Assembly: GCA_963556145.1 (NCBI GenBank)
Contig: OY744465.1
Coordinates: 434,001 to 498,000, forward strand
Reading direction: 5' to 3'
DNA: 64,000 bases
DNA from: Hygrocybe punicea
Lineage: Eukaryota; Basidiomycota; Agaricomycetes; Agaricales; Hygrophoraceae
The notes below the pieces were generated by a model. It worked only from the letters and a program-made list of their open reading frames with translations. It made no database searches and was not told the DNA's origin. The position numbers were made by a program, and so were the translations under genes. Numbering within the stretch: position 1 is the stretch's first letter; every line of letters starts with the position of its first letter. Below are positions 34,662 through 46,389 of this stretch, one piece after another.

Positions 34662-36901
34662 TCATATACATTCGCAGGCGTATACTTGCAAACGACTGGC
34701 AAAAGACCTAGCAAAGTAACCTTTTGAGCACGGATTTACGACGGAAAATAATATTAGCACACCTCCTGGGGGTAAATCATACTCTCCCCGTCCTATGACA
34801 CGCAAGAAGGATTTGATAAATCCAGAGTGCGTTGTGATAGAAACGACTTTTTGCAAGAAAAACAAACATGGCTTTCAGGACGAATTTCAAAAACCCAAAA
34901 AAAACCCAAAATAAAAACTTACACGTTCCGTCACTTTGGAAGGCGTTGTACAATACTATTCGAGCTCTCTGTCGAACGTCTTTCCATGTCTCCTTCTCGT
35001 CCGTCTTCCATAACTCGTCATCGTCCGTGAAACCGTCTTCGATCGAGAACTTCGAGAACATCTCCGCAATGTACGTCTTGGTCTGTCGTTTCTCAGGTGT
35101 TTCCTCTGAACAGCGCTCACGACAATTCTGATGCCGGATTCGTACATAGTCAACAGCGACCAGGTAAAAAAATTTAAAAAAGTTCAGCACTCACTTCGAC
35201 GACTACAGTGTTTAGACCTGGTGAACCCGATTTTGACGGATCGTTCACGTCCGGGTTGTAAACCTCGAAACCCAACGAAATCGTATTCGTGACCAGGCAC
35301 CTCGTCAACGGACTACAGTACGAAATCTGGGGCAAGCCAATTTGCGCCTCAGTCGTTTCCTTGACCCAAACGGAATGTACGTTGACGGCATCCAGGTAGC
35401 CTTCTTGCGTGAGTTCAGCATCGGCTTGAAATTAAAATAAGAAATAAGAAAGTTGTTGGGAGTTAACTTTTATCGAAGAAATGGCAACATTACTGACGTC
35501 CCCAAGTCAAATCGCCATCACCATCCGTTCTGGATTCTCTGGAAGCAAAAGTGGGTCAAAATGGTTTCCGGCCAGACACGAATACAGAGAGCGATTTTGG
35601 CTTACTCTGACCAATCCTAACAACAACAAAAAACGGAAAGAATCAGTATGATCGAAAAAAACTTGAATTATCATGCATCAAGGTGGGCTGACATCCTTGT
35701 GGATCTTCATCGCAATATTATCTGTATTTCTGCCATTAATAAACGGTTCCTTTCCAAACAGACGATCAGGTGCGTTTGACCACACTTACGGACTCCTTCA
35801 CCATGTCTCCCCAAGAAAAACACCTTGTAGACGGTCGATCCTTGACTGTCCTTGTTAAGATCGTCAATCTTTTTCCAGAACTCGGTCCACCTGTCCTGTT
35901 TGTCGCTTTCCAGTGGCAGTAGACCGAAATGACGATAAACCTGTAATAGAATAGAACGTCAAATAAATATTCATATCGATATATCAAGCATGCAATCGAG
36001 TAATGAAACAACGTCGTGTTGAAATATATTGGCTCTTCCATATGATTGAGATACTCACTTTTTCCTCCGATCTAAAGAGACTGTCCTGTTGAAAGAAGTC
36101 TCCGTAGTACTGTACATCATGGCACAATCAGTTTCGTCTGTGAGAGATTTGATCGCGCTCAGACCAGACCTCGAAGGGGCCATTGGCTTCCTTGAAGTAC
36201 CAATACTGATAAGTGGCCGAGTCGTCGTCGTCGCTAGCTTCTTCAACCGCAGTAACCTGCAGTAATAGCATTTCAATTTTAGTGGCCGGGTCACAAATGA
36301 CACAATTCAATTATGTAACCTGACTCCCATCTCCGTTGCACTGTAAGACCTTGGTGGTATTCAGGAGATGAATCCTACGGTTGGTGCGTGGGGTGGTGTT
36401 GCAATTAGCACCTAACACTGGGTGAATAAATACTTTGCTGATGCTAAACGTACTTGTAAATGTTCTCCGCAGCGTACACGATGGCGTACCGCTGTGCTGT
36501 CTTCTCTGAGTTAGGTTCCACATAGACGTTGCCATAATTTCGATACTTCTCCAGAGAAAAACCGTGTTCAGAGACATAACAGTCAAGGCACGACGTAAAA
36601 AATTACCGACCGTTCCAACGTATGCCTCGTCTTCGTCGTGTTCTTCGATTGTGTAGCCCCCACCACTTATACGAAACACGTCCCACTAGAAACGCCGCCG
36701 CCTTATTAGCAAATGACCGAATCGCGTCGAAGGATGATGGGTTACCCGAAACGTCTTCGCGCCCGTGATAACGGGAGGCTTGCCCCCGTCACTGGCAGTG
36801 CCAGGTGACATGATGAGCATGGGGCCAGGGATCCTGAGACGGGGAATCCTGTGGCCAGAGCGAATCATATAGACACCAGACTTGAGCAGCGGATCGGACA
36901 T
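34662..36901 (-). CDS. Predicted beta-trefoil domain fused to a histidine phosphatase
   Basis: Thirteen exons keep one frame (456 residues): 36901-36746, 36685-36611, 36548-36454, 36374-36320, 36256-36170, 36109-36059, 35940-35790, 35721-35693, 35616-35606, 35538-35498, 35424-35195, 35127-34923, 34846-34662. Exons 1-5 read as a ricin-B-like beta-trefoil (SGVYMIRSGHRIPRL, GGGYTIEEHDEDEAYVG, ENIYKIHLLNTTKVLQCNG, then a QYWYF motif of QxW type). Exons 6-13 are a phosphoglycerate-mutase-like histidine phosphatase: catalytic VYKVFFLGRHGEGVHN, then SYCSPLTRCL, NCRERC and SITTHSGFIKSFLRV. The exon starting YYGDFFQQD has no in-frame ATG and follows a stop, so it needs an upstream exon; the nearest compatible donor is the end of trefoil exon 5 (60-nt intron 36169-36110). 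Two separate genes remain possible if an unseen start exon exists. Confidence 0.6.
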
Positions 36902-37410
36902 GTTCTGAATTGTGTTGCAAAATGTTCTTGGAAGAGCCAATGAAGCATTTTTATATGTGCTGTAGGGTCTCGTAAGCACGTTCGTATCCGGGTGGCTCTG
37001 AGCGCGTTAGTTGGGTCCAGTCGCCATCAGGCAAAGTGAAAGAGCTGACGGAAAGATCCAGTAACGCTGAGCGCTTATCAGTCGATCGATGGGTTCGATG
37101 GGTTATCTGCACAGCAACGCAGCGAACGCATGTCAGTGGGCTGACTACGATAACAATCTACTTATCATCGCCGTCAATCATCATCACGAAAGCCCAGAAA
37201 AACCAGTCATACCAGCGTGATTAGCGGCCGAAAGCATTTGATGGATTTTGGAGGAATCAAATGTCATACGACCACGACTTGTCTGAGATTTGGCCTATAG
37301 AGCGACGTTCTAACAAAGAAGTTACCAAAGGGCTAGTGTCCGATATGTATGTCCACTGCCGGCAAGCATCCCGCAAGCGCATTCAACAAATTCATCAATC
37401 GAGCCAGCGT
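36902..37410. other. Intergenic, nothing recognised
   Basis: Upstream of the trefoil-phosphatase start and downstream of the F-box gene stop; no gene seen. Confidence 0.5.
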
Positions 37411-38954
37411 TCATGCAAACGGCACAGCAAAAATACATCCCCGTATGTGGCAAAGAAAAACCACCCCCTTGTGATCGTCAACAGCAACGGAATCAATGTC
37501 ACCCAAGCGGATGAAGAATGGAATGTCAAGTTGCATAACCTGAATGGCGGCAGGGTCCTTATTGAAATGGGCAAGATGGAGTTTCAGGGTAATGTAACCG
37601 ACATCGTGGACGTCACAAAAATAGACCATATAGTTGCCGGATGGTGTAAAGAACGGAGAAGGCCGAAACGAGCGCAGCTCGCCGACAAACGTCAGACGTG
37701 CGCTAGTAGGTTGGGCGGTATTCGGGGACACAGCTGGGTGGAACCAAAAGGTGCTGGTGATTGGTTCTGAGTACGATGATGGGTATTTGACCATTGAGTC
37801 GGTCAGACCCGTCGGCGACCACACAGCGAATGGTACTGTGACCGCTCCTGGTCCTCCGGTCCACTCATCTATGGTTAACTCCAAGTGGCGCACAAAGCGT
37901 CCTTCCGGCTTCCCGTGTGTGTCTCCATACGGAAGTACGTCAGCATCACACCGATAGATGTAGCGAACTGAATTCTTCATTCGGGTGACCAGATACACGC
38001 TTTGCTCGGCCATGTAGCAGTGCATACGACGGGGCTGCAAGAGTGAGTTAGCCTTGCAAGGCATCAAGTTGAACAAATTAACCCCACTTGACCCGGTTTG
38101 AACTCATGTTCAAGATCTACTGGGATGGTCACGGTCGCTTCGGTAGTCATGTTTACAGCTGTCATAAACATCCCAGTGAGTGTCGCGAATAGAACTCCAA
38201 GAACCTCCGCGTGTATAAATACGGCGATAAATTCCGGTAGCACAGCTGTTTCGTGTAGATGCTGTATCGTAGTGACCTTTTCTGGACCATACTCGACGCA
38301 AACGACACGCAGGAACTGTCTGTTATAAATAAGATTTTCTGCCAGACCCGTCTACGAACAAAAACGATATTACCCTAGGGATGCAGGGTGGGTGACCATG
38401 GCCACGAAATGCTTCCCGCGGACATCATAATGTCCTCGCATGGCAACCGTGCCGACGTGCAGGTCTGCCAAAGCCCGCCCAGTCTGCATGTCATAGCAGA
38501 CCAGCGTCTGATCGCCCGTATATAGGATTAACATGTCCGTTCCAGGAATGACTGAGAAAATGGAGAGATGTGGATTGCGTTCTTTGCGGAATGGTCTGAC
38601 CCTCACTGTGCCCATGACACTCGGGGACTCCTGATTCCAGTTTTTCTCAAGTCGATTGGTTTGTTGGGCGATTCGCTGCAGAGTGAACAGATCTAACTGG
38701 GAAAGATCTTCGCCAACAGGACATGGCAGCGGTCTTACAGCCCTTGTCCGCTGTAGGACCTCGATCCACAGTGATCGCGAATTAGAAAGCTGCCGCAAGG
38801 TCGAACAAACCTCCCGAAATTTGTTAGTTGCACAGCACAGCGATTGAGGTGCAGAATACTGAGCACACACCGACACAAAGCACAGGACATCGTCCAACTC
38901 CAAATGACTGATTAGGTTCAGCAGGATGTCGGTGGGAAAGCTCAAAATCATCAT
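37411..38954 (-). CDS. F-box protein
   Basis: F-box proteins bring substrates to SCF ubiquitin ligases. The N-terminus is the F-box (LSFPTDILLNLISHLELDDV, then CSTLRQLSNSRSLWIEVLQ after a 60-nt intron at 38870-38811). Exons: 38954-38871, 38810-38374, 38319-38088, 38034-37411; 458 residues. The rest has strand-rich, propeller-like stretches (MLILYTGDQTLVCYDMQTGR, AVDDHKGVVFLCHIRG) with no clear WD signature. Mushroom genomes hold large F-box families of this shape. The frame is intact. It is not adjacent to the cullin-like gene, so no functional link should be inferred. Confidence 0.8.
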
Positions 38955-39258
38955 GGAGTGGACTCAACAGCCGGGGCATGTACGGAGTGTTATGTTGTAC
39001 AAACAGTAACCTTATTTGTGACAAACACGGTAACGACTTTGTCTCGAAAAGTGGTAACAGCGGGCTGTACCATGCATTCAACTTGAAGTTGATAGTTTGC
39101 AGATACCTTCCGCCTGGCTGGCCCACACCCTGTGGTTTCTGTAGACCTTTCCCATTGCTGATATATCCAACTCGACCATTTACTCTGTCAAGTTGACCGT
39201 TGCCTTCTTCAACCTGTAGACGAAGTCTGGGTGTCCTAGAACCTCGTATCGGCGACAT

Positions 39259-39640
39259 CGGCGGCATCGTTTGTGAGCGATGTGCATGATAACCCCACAC
39301 TGTGTATTGTGAAGGTTTCCTGGAACCATCCTCCCCTGGTAAGTGGTTTGTACGAACCCTCCCCAACCCTGATGGTCATCTCTGACCGTGGTGAAAGCAT
39401 GGCCGGTGCCGATGGTTTGAATCAACCGTACTCTAACAATACAATGGTATGTACAAACCCTTCTCTGACGGTTGTCTCTGACCATGAGAGATGAAAATAG
39501 CTTGCCGACGGTCTGCTGGCACCATGGCTAGTGCGGTGGCGGTTCAGACGGACCACACCTAAATTCTCCGATGGTTGTCTCTGACCATGGTGAACGCACA
39601 GGGTTTGTTGGTTTTCTGGCACTTTATCCAGTGCCAATGG
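39259..39640. repeat. Degenerate repeat cluster
   Basis: Four imperfect copies of GATGGTTGTCTCTGACC with ATGGTGAA and companion GAACCCTCCCCAACCCT/ACAAACCCTTCTCTGACGG phrases, spaced about 75-110 bp. No coding sense. Confidence 0.5.
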
Positions 39641-39811
39641 TTCAGATAAACTCTACAAACCCTTGTGGGATTGGCGAATAACTTATCGATGGTATGATTT
39701 TTGTGTGGTACTTAGGACAGGGTTGTCAGTGATCGCAAGGCTTCATATGGTTTCATTGCTTATAGAACTATGTAACAATTGGATCGTAGTTGCAATGAAG
39801 ACTTTTCAGTA

Positions 39812-42000
39812 TCAATATCCAAGAGGCCCACTTTCTGATTCCATCAGTACTGCCTCCTGCACCTTCTGGAGAGCATCAACTCTCATCTGCAAATTAGTGA
39901 TCTGTGTTCTCAACCTGTATTCCAAGCCGCAAGGCTTGCCGTTGACGTCTTTGTCCTTTGAATACAAGTCATCAATAGACAAACCTGACATTTCGTAGAA
40001 CAGTTGTGCCATGAAAGCACAAGGACGCGGTTCTAAAACGTCAGATAGCCAACCTTCTCAAAGACAGTTGAATAATGATGTTATCTCCCCGGTTTTATAC
40101 CACCAGAAGTCCAATAGAGCCTCATCCTCTGAGCATCCGCAGTGTAGAATCCCAGGTGGCATAGTTATTGGTGGATCCCCTCGATTGGCAATCCTCCTGT
40201 TATACAGGACGCCAGTAACGAGGAACTTCACGTCTTTTAGCTGCTCTCCAGCATGCTTTAAAGCCAGGGACTCATCAGAGACTCGCTGTGCCTTGTCCAG
40301 CTTGTGATGGTACAGGCATGAAATGTTGCCTCTGTTGCTCGTAAGACAGTGGATAGCTAGATCTCGGCTACTTGTAGCAGCTTCAGGGCAAAAAGTGGCG
40401 ATGGTATGTATGCATTTACGTAGATCAAAAGGAATGGTAGCCTTTTCATCTCTCAGCTCAGCAAGGAACCTGACAATGGCTTTTTTGGTTTTTGCTAGCA
40501 TAATATTAGCACAGGGCCATGACAATATGGCAAAACACACCTTTATGGTTTCCGTCGACTTTACCAACCAACTTTTGAGCGATTGAACCCCCCACCATAT
40601 GCTTCACAGCTCCCTCTATGACATCCGGCTTCTCAGGCATGGGCACTTCACAACCAGTGCTACTCCTGGAATCTTCTTTGGAGGTTCCACTGGCAACACA
40701 TTTTCTTTTGTTCATTGGGTCCAAATCTACCCAGTTGGTGCTAACTCTATCATTCCCAATGACGACAGGAAGAGGCATTGTTGGCGTAACCATTGGTTGA
40801 GTCCAGCCACTAAAATGAGCAGACGGAGGAGGCAACATTGTTGAGGTTGGCATGTCGTAGTCCCACGTAACATTCATTTCATCTGTGGGAGGAAAAATCC
40901 ACCTGTCATTGGTATGAGGGACCAAAGATGGCAAGGACGTTGGATATGGCCACATCTCAAGATGTGTGTGAGTGTCCATGACCCTCGGAGATGCCATCGG
41001 AAATCCCCAACCGCTATTAATTGCGGGGGATGAATTAGAACTTGGAAGGGACCATGCGCCGTTGTTGGATATTGCCAGGTTGGAAAAGGGTATAGTTGAT
41101 GTTGAAGTGATTGTGTCCTGGTAACCAGGAATGCCTGAAGTTGCACAGGAAAGCTACTCATACCCACAGTTTGACTGACAGTTGCGGCTGCTGGGAAAGT
41201 ATAATCGCCATTGTCATTAGCCAAGGAAGATGAATCGACAGCTGGGATGGAAAGCATGGTCACAGGGATGGTATCCTCACAGTCAGTGATGCTCGGAGTT
41301 TTGTTGGTATTTAGGATAGAAGACCGACTCTCATTGATTGTAGGAGTGACATCCTGGTGGTCAGGAAAGCTCGGTGTTCTCTCTACAACCGAAAGTCCTC
41401 TCTCATCCAAGTTGGTAGTTGGCGTGATGGCCGCGACTGCTGGAGCGGCCAAAAGCCCTCTCTCATCCAAGTTGGTGGTTGGCGTGATGGCCGCGGCTGC
41501 TGGAGCAGCTGAAAGCCCTCTCTCGTCCAAGTCGGTGGCTGGCGTGATGGCTGCGGCTGCTGGAGCGGCTGCTGGAGTGGCTGACAGCCCTCTCTCATCC
41601 AAGTCGGTGGCTGGCGTGATGGCCGTGGCTGCTGGAGCAGGAGGGATGGAATATTCTTCGTTGATGGCAGCTGGAGTTGCTGGTTTAGGCTGGAAGTTTA
41701 AGTGCAAAAGATATGCTTCCATGTCTTGCAGCTGAACTTCGGCCTCCTTCCTCGCCTTCGCAGCCAAATCGTAACCCTTTTTCGCAGCCTTCAGTGCAAC
41801 TAGCTTCTATCAGCACTGAGGCCAACCAAGATATATAGAAACCTACCTGTGCTGCCACCCGCCAATTTGGCCTTGTGTTTCTTTTGGACGACCATATAAT
41901 TTTCTTTAGCAGTTTTGCACGCATTATGCTCAGCAGTGATGAGTTTCATCATTGTTTCAATAGCTTTTTTGGCCTCAAGGATATCTGTATACAGTCAGTT
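39812..42000 (-). CDS. Uncharacterised low-complexity protein with tandem repeats
   Basis: Exon-like pieces read in one direction. A lysine-rich coiled coil (EAKKAIETMMKLITAEHNA, about 41990-41860) comes first, then ARKEAEVQLQDMEAYLLHL and four repeats of about 20 residues around AAITPATDLDERGLSA. Next is a Ser/Thr/Pro-rich part, shifting frame near 41140 through a possible short intron into NGAWSLPSSNSSPAI. A more ordered C-terminal part follows (AIVRFLAELRDEKATIPFDL, LKDVKFLVTGVLYNRRIA), with a final exon or separate small frame at 40012-39812 (QLFYEMSGLSIDDLYSKDK). No known domain. Splicing is only partly resolved and the gene may be damaged; similar proteins seem to travel with mushroom transposons. 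Confidence 0.4.
41395..41650 (-). repeat. Four tandem 60-72 bp coding repeats
   Basis: Units share TCATCCAAGT(T/C)GGTGG(T/C)TGGCGTGATGG and GCTGCTGGAGC on the plus strand; the third is expanded by 12 bp. They encode the AITPATDLDERGLSA repeats. Confidence 0.8.
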
Positions 42001-42129
42001 GAGAATTTGTTCAATGCCGCATTTGCTAACCTTCTGATTTGGACATGACGGTTCAAAAGGATTTGGGTGACGGTGCTGGATGCCAAAAGATTTGGTGATG
42101 AATTAGCCGAGTTTTTCTCCAAAAGTTCT

Positions 42130-42385
42130 AGACCTACATGACAGAAAGGCCAATGGTTTTGAGAGACCATTGCAGCGTTAGCTGAGTTTGCTCCGAAGGT
42201 CCGCATGTTTTTGAGATACTGTCGCAGTGTTAGCCAAGTATTTTTCTCCAAAGGTTCTCCCATGGTTTTGAGATACTGTCGCAGCATTAGCTGAGGCCCC
42301 AACTAAAAGACCCATGGTTTTGAGGTACTGTCGCAGCGTTAGCCAAGGTTCCAACAGAAAGTCCAATGGTTTTGAGATGCTGTGC
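42130..42385. repeat. Tandem repeat of about 60 bp
   Basis: Five imperfect copies of ATGGTTTTGAGATACTGTCG with CAGCGTTAGC, separated by variable AACAGAAAGTCC-like spacers. On the minus strand they encode NAATVSQNH-type phrases and may belong to the 5' part of the gene to the left. Confidence 0.65.
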
Positions 42386-42437
42386 CGCTAAAACCTAAGC
42401 CGTATCGGTTAGTTTGCCCTGTCTTGAATAAAAAGCC

Positions 42438-43227
42438 ATGGCCATGTATCATGTTCCAGGTTCCGATCTTTTGACCATGGTGAGTGTAATGTCGCATGAA
42501 AATTTACACCTTAAATTCCTTCCACAGGTGGATTCTCGTGTGCACTTCTGTGGGGGTTGCAGTGATCGCATTTTGTCAGGCAGAAAAGTGTGTGGTGGTT
42601 GTCGGGAACAGTCATACTGTGTAAGGGGCTGGTTTTCTATGCCATCCGAAACTGATTATTCATTAGGGTCGTCAATGTCAAAGGGAGGATTGGAGCGACC
42701 ATCGATATATTTGTCACTTGAAAGTTGGTGCCACGAGATCTCAAGGCTTCGGTACAACATATTACAGCATACTCAGAGCCATGGTGATGATTGGGCTTGG
42801 GGCAGATGCGATTCAAGGCCTGCCAGATCTGTCATCAGCATGGCTGGAGCATATTCGGGGTCGAGGTTACCAGGTCAATGTCTAACTTGCATGGCAGGGT
42901 CTGGAGCAGCGGCCAGAGGAGCCCTACAAGTCTCTTGACTTTACGTCTTCAATGCCCATCGAATTAGCAAGTTTACGGGAATTGTACCCTGCAATACTTC
43001 AAACTATCACATCTCAGATACGACTCGGGCGAGGCGATGCTTTACCGCTGGTATTACTCACCTCAGACGTAAATGGTGACCCAGTTGATGTCACGACGAT
43101 CATGTACTGGTTTAACCTTCTAGAACCATTACCTTACCTTCCTAACACCACCATCGAAGAGATGGAAAACTTTCTTCGTAATTGCATCAGGATGCATTCT
43201 GAATCCGGTGGGCTGGGACAGGCATAA
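42438..43227 (+). pseudogene. MYND zinc-finger protein with a frameshift
   Basis: After a short first exon and a 48-nt intron (42480-42527), the frame reads FCGGCSDRILSGRKVCGGC and REQSYC, then a 44-nt intron (GTAAGG...CATTAG) and GRQCQ. The rest of a MYND finger, KEDWSDHRYICHLKVG, follows one nucleotide out of frame: an A run at 42680-42683 has AAA where AAAA would restore CQ-KEDW. MYND fingers (CxxC, CxxC, YC, CQ, DW, H, C) bind protein partners. The C-terminal exon (SMPIELASLRELYPAILQTI) ends at 43227. Unless the missing base is a sequencing artefact, this copy is broken. Confidence 0.6.
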
Positions 43228-43839
43228 TAGGTGTTAGCAACGCATATTAGCATCCTGATAGATTAGTTGGATATCACCATTACAATGTAGTTTCGTGCAC
43301 AACGAGCAACTTGAATGACTTCACTTCAAACATAGCGGATTGAGATGATGACGGGATAAAGAATAATGTCATAAGACAGTAATGACAAAAGAAGGTGCTG
43401 GGCAATGATTAGCCTTGGAAGAACAAATGATAAGTTGAAGGTGCAACACTGTATATGTCAAGAGATTTCCGACCGCCAAAAGTGTGTTGATAACATCCTC
43501 AGCTCCAACCGACATCACATTCCACGGTTATGGTAGCTCGTTTAGCTTCCCTGGTGAGAAAGGACAGTACTATAATCTATCACAGACAAACAAATCTCCC
43601 TTGTCCATAGGAGGGACAATTTTCTTAATTAGAAATGCTTGTAGTCATTGATCCATTGGAGGGGTCATTGTACTACCGAGACCTATAGTTAAGTCTTGAG
43701 TTAAGTATTACTTGTAGCACATAGTTTGAAGACGAGACCCACATTAGTTTTCAGATTACCTTCACATGATCAACATCTTAAGCATTGCAACATAAATATG
43801 CCAAGACGTGGACTGATGGGGCAATGGTTTTGAAGTGCG
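43228..43839. other. Intergenic, nothing recognised
   Basis: AT-rich 600 bp without a gene, ending at the MITE target duplication. Confidence 0.5.
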
Positions 43840-43847
43840 TTCACCAT

Positions 43848-44150
43848 TAGGGAATGACGCGGGTTTTGGTAACCCGCACGGGTTACGGGTACGGGTACGG
43901 GTACGGATTCCCATACCCGTCAGCTTTAATTCGAGCCCGGGATCATCCAAATCAGCCAAGTATTGACTGAGATATGATTAAAACACTGAAATATAGTGTT
44001 TTGATCATATCTTACTCAATACTTGACCGTTTTGGATGATCCCAGGCTCAAAATGACGGGTAAACCCGCCGGATCACGGGTACGGGTAGCTGCGGGTACG
44101 GGTACGGGTAGGGCCTTGAATACCCGCGGGTATACCCGCGGCATTGCCTA
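43848..44150 (+). mobile_element. hAT MITE, copy A (303 bp)
   Basis: Ends TAGGGAATGACGCGGGT and ACCCGCGGCATTGCCTA are imperfect inverted repeats. The element is flanked by a perfect 8-bp duplication TTCACCAT (43840-43847 and 44151-44158), as expected for hAT. Subterminal CGGGTA repeats and a long central hairpin (GATCATCCAAA...TTTGGATGATC) fill it. It differs from copy B (52189-52491) at one position. Confidence 0.92.
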
Positions 44151-44380
44151 TTCACCATTGCACTGTGTATCACGTCATTGTCAAGTACTGTATTCAGACG
44201 TTATTGACTACAGTAGATCAGATACTCGTAGAATAAACTTACGCTGCTTTTAGATCACATGGAACAAAGCAATGCCCTGGGACAATTGAACAAGATGACT
44301 TGTTATGACAACAACTAATGTCCGAATGCGTAATGATACTAACCATATTTAAATGACTATGTCTGCAAGGAAGATGCCGC

Positions 44381-44564
44381 TGTGGTGAACGCGGCCTGGG
44401 TAGGCGCGGATTCGGGGTGTGCGAGATCGTTGTCAGTGGGGTCAAAACCCAAAACTCAACTTGTTTGTGACTATTTACAACAGCCACTACATACAAATAA
44501 TAGAACAAATAGGGAATATAGTAAAATGAGTGAATACATACCCAGAGATATAGATGTCTCTACA
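44381..44564. repeat. LTR (left)
   Basis: 184 bp, TG...CA ends; three mismatches to the right LTR (for example GGCGCGG against GGTGCGG). Confidence 0.88.
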
Positions 44565-44885
44565 TCCAGTAGGGACACAAATAGAGACTGTCCCCAGTCT
44601 CACACAAGGCAAGGGAGAAAGAAATAGGAAAAAGAAAAAGGGAGGGAGGGAAGGGACAACACTGAAAAGAAAGAAAAGAAAAGAAAAAAGAAATCCAAAC
44701 AAATCAACAATAATCTTCCAACACATAATCTTCCAACTTTCCCATCTTTTGCTCCAAAACTTTGATGGCCTTAAAAGAGAGCAATGCTGACTCGAGAGCA
44801 CACAGGGTTGCAGTGGGTATGTTGTCATGGAGCGGCAGTGCATGGGCGTAGCAGGACAGGGTCGAGCACGGGGTCGTGGTATGGG

Positions 44886-46389
44886 CTACTGAATGGGCCT
44901 GCGAGGCTCCGTGGGGTGGATCATGGGTGTGCAGGGTTGACTGGGGTAGCGGGTGACGTGGTGTGTTGGGGGCATCGAAGAAGGAGGGGGGCGGACTCGT
45001 TTGGGACGGGAGGGGGCCGTACAGAGGCACTGGGGCGTGAATGTGGGCATAGGGGCTGGTCCATGGGTCCATTGGGGGCTTGAACGTGGCGGGGGTGGCT
45101 TGTACGGCATCACGGAGGGCGATATGGGGGTCCTGGCGGTGGTACGCGGCTGCCAAGGGTCAAAATGAGAGTGGAATGGGGCGGAAACGGTGGAATATGT
45201 TGAAAACAGCATCTGTTGGGCACTGGCACAGTCTCCAGGTGACGGCGTGGGCTCAGACGGCGGGGGCATGTCACGGATCGCTTCTGGGGACGACGTCGAG
45301 GCCGTAGACGCGAACGCAAAGCAAAACGGGGGTGAAACGGAGGCAGACATGCCGGGACGCGTGGAAAACGGCCTTGGGCGCGCGCAGATGCGTTTTTCCG
45401 GGGATGGTGCAGGCGCGGATGACAGCGGCATGGCGTGGCTTGTTGCTAGAGATAAGGGAGAGGGCGTGGATGATGAGGGGGACTGAAAGGAGAGCAGAAT
45501 GGGGGTGGGGTCATCAAAACGCGCATGGACGCATTTTCCTGGGGCTAGCATGGGCACAGATGGCGACGGTGTCTCACGGTTGGCCTCTGGGGACGATGGC
45601 TGGTACGTAGGCGCAAACGGCGGGTGAAACGAGAGTGGAATGGGGGCAGAAACGGGGGCCGATGTTGAGAACGGTGTCTGCAGGGTGCTAGCGCGGATTC
45701 CTGGGGACGATGTGGGCTCAAGCGGTGGGGGCATGTCACTGTTCACGCGTGTGGTTGACGGCGTGGGCGTACGCACAAACGGGGGGGCAATTTGAGCCAG
45801 AAACGAGGGGGGATGCGTCGATACACGCATTATCGTCGCATTGGTGTGCATGGATGCATTTTTCCGGGGACGGTGTGGGCGCAGACGATGGTGGCGTGTG
45901 TTGGAACACCCCTGGGGATGATTGCGAGGGCATACACGAAGATGGGGGCCGAAACGAGGCCGAAACGGGTGGGGACGCGTCAATACGCGTATTCACGTTG
46001 GATTTGCGCGCGCGGACGTGTTTTCCTGCACGGGAACCGCGGGGACGATGACGGGGGGCGTACCTAAAGATGCACATGCAACAACCGTTGCATGGTGGGC
46101 ATTTTCCTTCGTCTACAGGGCCTCCATTACTTGTTTCCTGCGCGAGACGCGCTCCATGTTGGACAGGCTCGTTGCAGCCGTTTTGGAGCTTTCCGGGGGC
46201 AGTTTTTCGAGCAGGATCTGTGGGGGGTCGTCTTCCAAGTCCGTTGGATGTGTTGAAATGAGTGTGGGGGGCAGGACTAGTAAGATACAATGGAAATGCA
46301 AAGGGGGGCGTATTGAACACCGTGTGATGTGGCTGTGACGCTGTGACAAAAAGGCCAAAGGGCCGAGTTCTGCAGCCCAAGAGGTGCAA
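44886..46389 (-). repeat. Pro-rich pseudo-coding repeats inside the LTR element
   Basis: Overlapping long frames on both strands arise from repeated units of about 40 codons (PPPSEPTPSP with CA variants). The same units recur near 52020-52170. Composition, absence of introns and both-strand openness argue against a protein gene. Confidence 0.55.

Noticed and set aside
37036..37957. Plus-strand frames opposite the F-box gene
   Set aside because: They overlap the intact minus-strand F-box exon 4 and its downstream region, and have no domain.
43860..44130. CGGGTA tandem runs as telomere-like repeats
   Set aside because: They are subterminal repeats of a 303-bp MITE with its own target duplications, and they occur in both orientations.
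44886..45983. 365-codon proline-rich frame on the minus strand
   Set aside because: It is made of degenerate repeats of a non-coding LTR element, with the opposite strand open as well and no domain.
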